Below, in pieces: positions 5,926 to 7,393 of a DNA stretch of 7,393 nt; within the stretch, counting starts at the first letter, position 1; every line of letters begins with the position of its first letter. Below the pieces are notes generated by a model, which saw nothing but the letters and a program-made list of their open reading frames with translations, searched no databases and was not told where the DNA came from. Position numbers and translations under genes: made by a program. This stretch comes from Christensenella sp. UBA3770 (GTDB taxonomy: Bacteria > Bacillota > Clostridia > Christensenellales > CAG-1252): positions 1 through 7,393 of the forward strand of contig DFFS01000010.1 in the NCBI GenBank assembly GCA_002371075.1, read 5' to 3'.

Positions 5926-7393
5926 ATGTCTGTTCACAAGGTAAAATACGGCAACGTGGAAAGAATGAGCTTCTCCAAGACCAAGGAGGTTCTTGACCTC
6001 CCTTATCTTATCGAGCTGCAAAAAGGTTCGTATAAGAAGTTCTTGGAGGAAGGTCTTCGCGAGATCTTCGACGAGTTCTCCCCCATCGTGCAGAGGTCGA
6101 CAAACGGCGCGGAGCGTTTCGTGCTTGAGTTCGGCGACTACAGGGTGGAAGAACCTCACTTCTCCGCAAGAGCGTGTAAGAGCGACAACCTCGTCACCTA
6201 CAACGCGCCTCTTCGCGTCAAAGTGCGTTTGACCATTCGCGAAAAGAACGATCTTATCAAAGAGGATGAGATCTTTATGGGCGATATCCCCCTGATGACC
6301 GAGACGGGTTCTTTCGTCATCAACGGTGCGGAGCGCGTCATCGTCAGCCAGTTGGTCAGAAGCCCGGGCGTCTACTTTGCAAAGGAAGTGGATAAGGACG
6401 GCGAGGTCACCTATAAGTGCACGGTCATCCCCAAAAACGGCGCTTGGATGGAGTTCGAGCAGGATTCCACCGGCGTTTTGTACGTCAAGGTCGACCGCAA
6501 AAAGAAGGTCACCTCTTCGTTGATGCTTCGCGCCATCGGTCTTTCGGAGGATGAGACCCTTCTCGGCATCTTCGGCGACGATCCCATTTTGAAGGCGACC
6601 ATCGACAGGGACGGTCCGGACGAGCGCAAGGATCCGAAGAAGGAGCTTTATCGTACGATCAAAAACGGTGAGATCATCACCGACGAGGGCGTCAGGGCAA
6701 ACATCCCCGGCATCTTCTACGACAAAAAGCGTTACGACATCTCCCGCGTGGGCAGATACAAGTACAACAAGAAGCTCTCCCTCGCAAACAGAATTGCGGA
6801 TAAGGAGCTTGCGGAGGACGTCACCGACGAATTCGGTGAGATCCTTGCCACCAAGGGCACCGTGCTTTCTCACGAAAAGGCGTGGGAGATCCAAAACGCC
6901 GGCATCAACTCGGTGTACGTGGTGGGCACGGACGGCACCTCCGTCAAGATCATCGGCAACAACACCGTCGATCTTGCCGCTTACTTAAAGAAGGATCCCA
7001 AAGAGCTTGGCATCAAGGAGCTTGTGTATCTTCCCGCTTTGCAAAAGATCTGGGAGGGTCTTGAGACGGAGGAGGAAAAGGAGCAAGCCGTTTTGGACAA
7101 CGTTGCCACCCTCGTTTCCCGTCAGATCTGCGAGGACGATATCATCGCCATCGTAAACTACAATCTCAACCTGCCGCACGGCGTGGGCGTCTATGACAAC
7201 ATCGACCACCTTGCCAACAGGCGTGTGCGTGCGGTCGGCGAACTGTTGCAACACGAGATGCGCAAGGGCTTCCAAAACATGGAGCGCCAGATCATCGAGA
7301 AGATGAACACCACCAACGCCGACGAGGCGGAGATCAAAAAGTTCATCAACGTCAAGCCCGTCACCGCAAAGATCAAAGAGTTCTTCAACAGCG
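5926..7393 (+). CDS. rpoB: DNA-directed RNA polymerase subunit beta (RpoB), N-terminal part
   Basis: RpoB is the catalytic beta subunit of RNA polymerase. The frame from ATG 5926 stays open to the window edge: 489 complete codons of a protein usually about 1,150-1,250 residues long. Typical landmarks are SFSKTKEVLDLPYLIELQ, SYKKFLEEGLREIF and the beta-lobe signature FMGDIPLMTETGSFVINGAERVIVSQLVRSPGVYF (about 118-152, nucleotides 6277-6381). Later come YKYNKKL, the DNIDHLANRRVRAVGELLQ block (nucleotides 7195-7251) and IKEFFNS at the very end. In other RpoB proteins the block that follows immediately (SQLSQFMDQ) begins the rifampicin-resistance cluster, so that region lies just outside. The start has an AAGGAG site and its own promoter. 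The gene is truncated only by the window edge, and nothing abnormal is seen in the visible part. Confidence 0.98.
   Translation, partial: MSVHKVKYGNVERMSFSKTKEVLDLPYLIELQKGSYKKFLEEGLREIFDEFSPIVQRSTNGAERFVLEFGDYRVEEPHFSARACKSDNLVTYNAPLRVKVRLTIREKNDLIKEDEIFMGDIPLMTETGSFVINGAERVIVSQLVRSPGVYFAKEVDKDGEVTYKCTVIPKNGAWMEFEQDSTGVLYVKVDRKKKVTSSLMLRAIGLSEDETLLGIFGDDPILKATIDRDGPDERKDPKKELYRTIKNGEIITDEGVRANIPGIFYDKKRYDISRVGRYKYNKKLSLANRIADKELAEDVTDEFGEILATKGTVLSHEKAWEIQNAGINSVYVVGTDGTSVKIIGNNTVDLAAYLKKDPKELGIKELVYLPALQKIWEGLETEEEKEQAVLDNVATLVSRQICEDDIIAIVNYNLNLPHGVGVYDNIDHLANRRVRAVGELLQHEMRKGFQNMERQIIEKMNTTNADEAEIKKFINVKPVTAKIKEFFNS

Noticed and set aside
5923..6894. Open frame of 323 codons on the - strand over the rpoB start
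   Set aside because: It is antisense to a certain RpoB reading frame, has no recognisable motif, and is explained by codon bias of rpoB.
1..7393. CRISPR array, tRNA/rRNA gene, insertion sequence or phage gene
   Set aside because: I saw no regularly spaced repeats, tRNA-like or rRNA sequence, terminal inverted repeats, transposase or phage structural motifs on either strand.

Overview
The window looks like chromosomal DNA of a Bacillota member, probably an uncultured Clostridia lineage. The evidence is an RpoB N-terminus of the low-GC Gram-positive type, a 355-residue MnmA and a TadA closest in style to Bacilli/Clostridia proteins, AAGGAG-type ribosome binding sites and roughly balanced base composition. 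The lineage is inferred from protein style only. All recognisable genes are on the + strand, and I see no tRNA, rRNA, insertion sequence, prophage or CRISPR array.

Layout. (1) Bases 1-730 hold the 3' part of an unrecognised protein built from two copies of a domain of about 156 residues. (2) Bases 731-819 are a short gap rich in direct and inverted repeats. (3) Bases 820-5680 are a tightly packed cluster: a Dcr2/PAP29-like metallophosphoesterase with an export signal, mnmA, two tandem CPBP-family intramembrane proteases, and tadA. Three of the four junctions are ATGA overlaps and the fourth gap is 12 bases, so this is very probably one transcript. (4) Bases 5681-5925 are a gap containing a near-consensus sigma-A promoter and a leader of about 115 bases with mutually exclusive stem options. 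(5) From 5926 to the window edge runs the first 489 codons of rpoB, which ends just before the region that normally carries the rifampicin-resistance cluster.

The operon pairs two enzymes that act on the tRNA wobble base (MnmA makes 2-thiouridine-34, TadA makes inosine-34) with membrane and cell-surface proteins of unknown target. The most important irregularity is in tadA: one extra base at about 5299 puts the start and N-terminal strand out of frame with the catalytic part. TadA is normally essential, so this is either a sequencing or assembly error or a real lesion that needs explaining.

I do not see a convincing new defence or mobile system. The less ordinary items are the broken tadA, the duplicated-domain protein, the CPBP pair inside a tRNA-modification operon, the structured leader that starts rpoB separately from rplJL, and a slippery A8G site at the phosphoesterase/mnmA junction.
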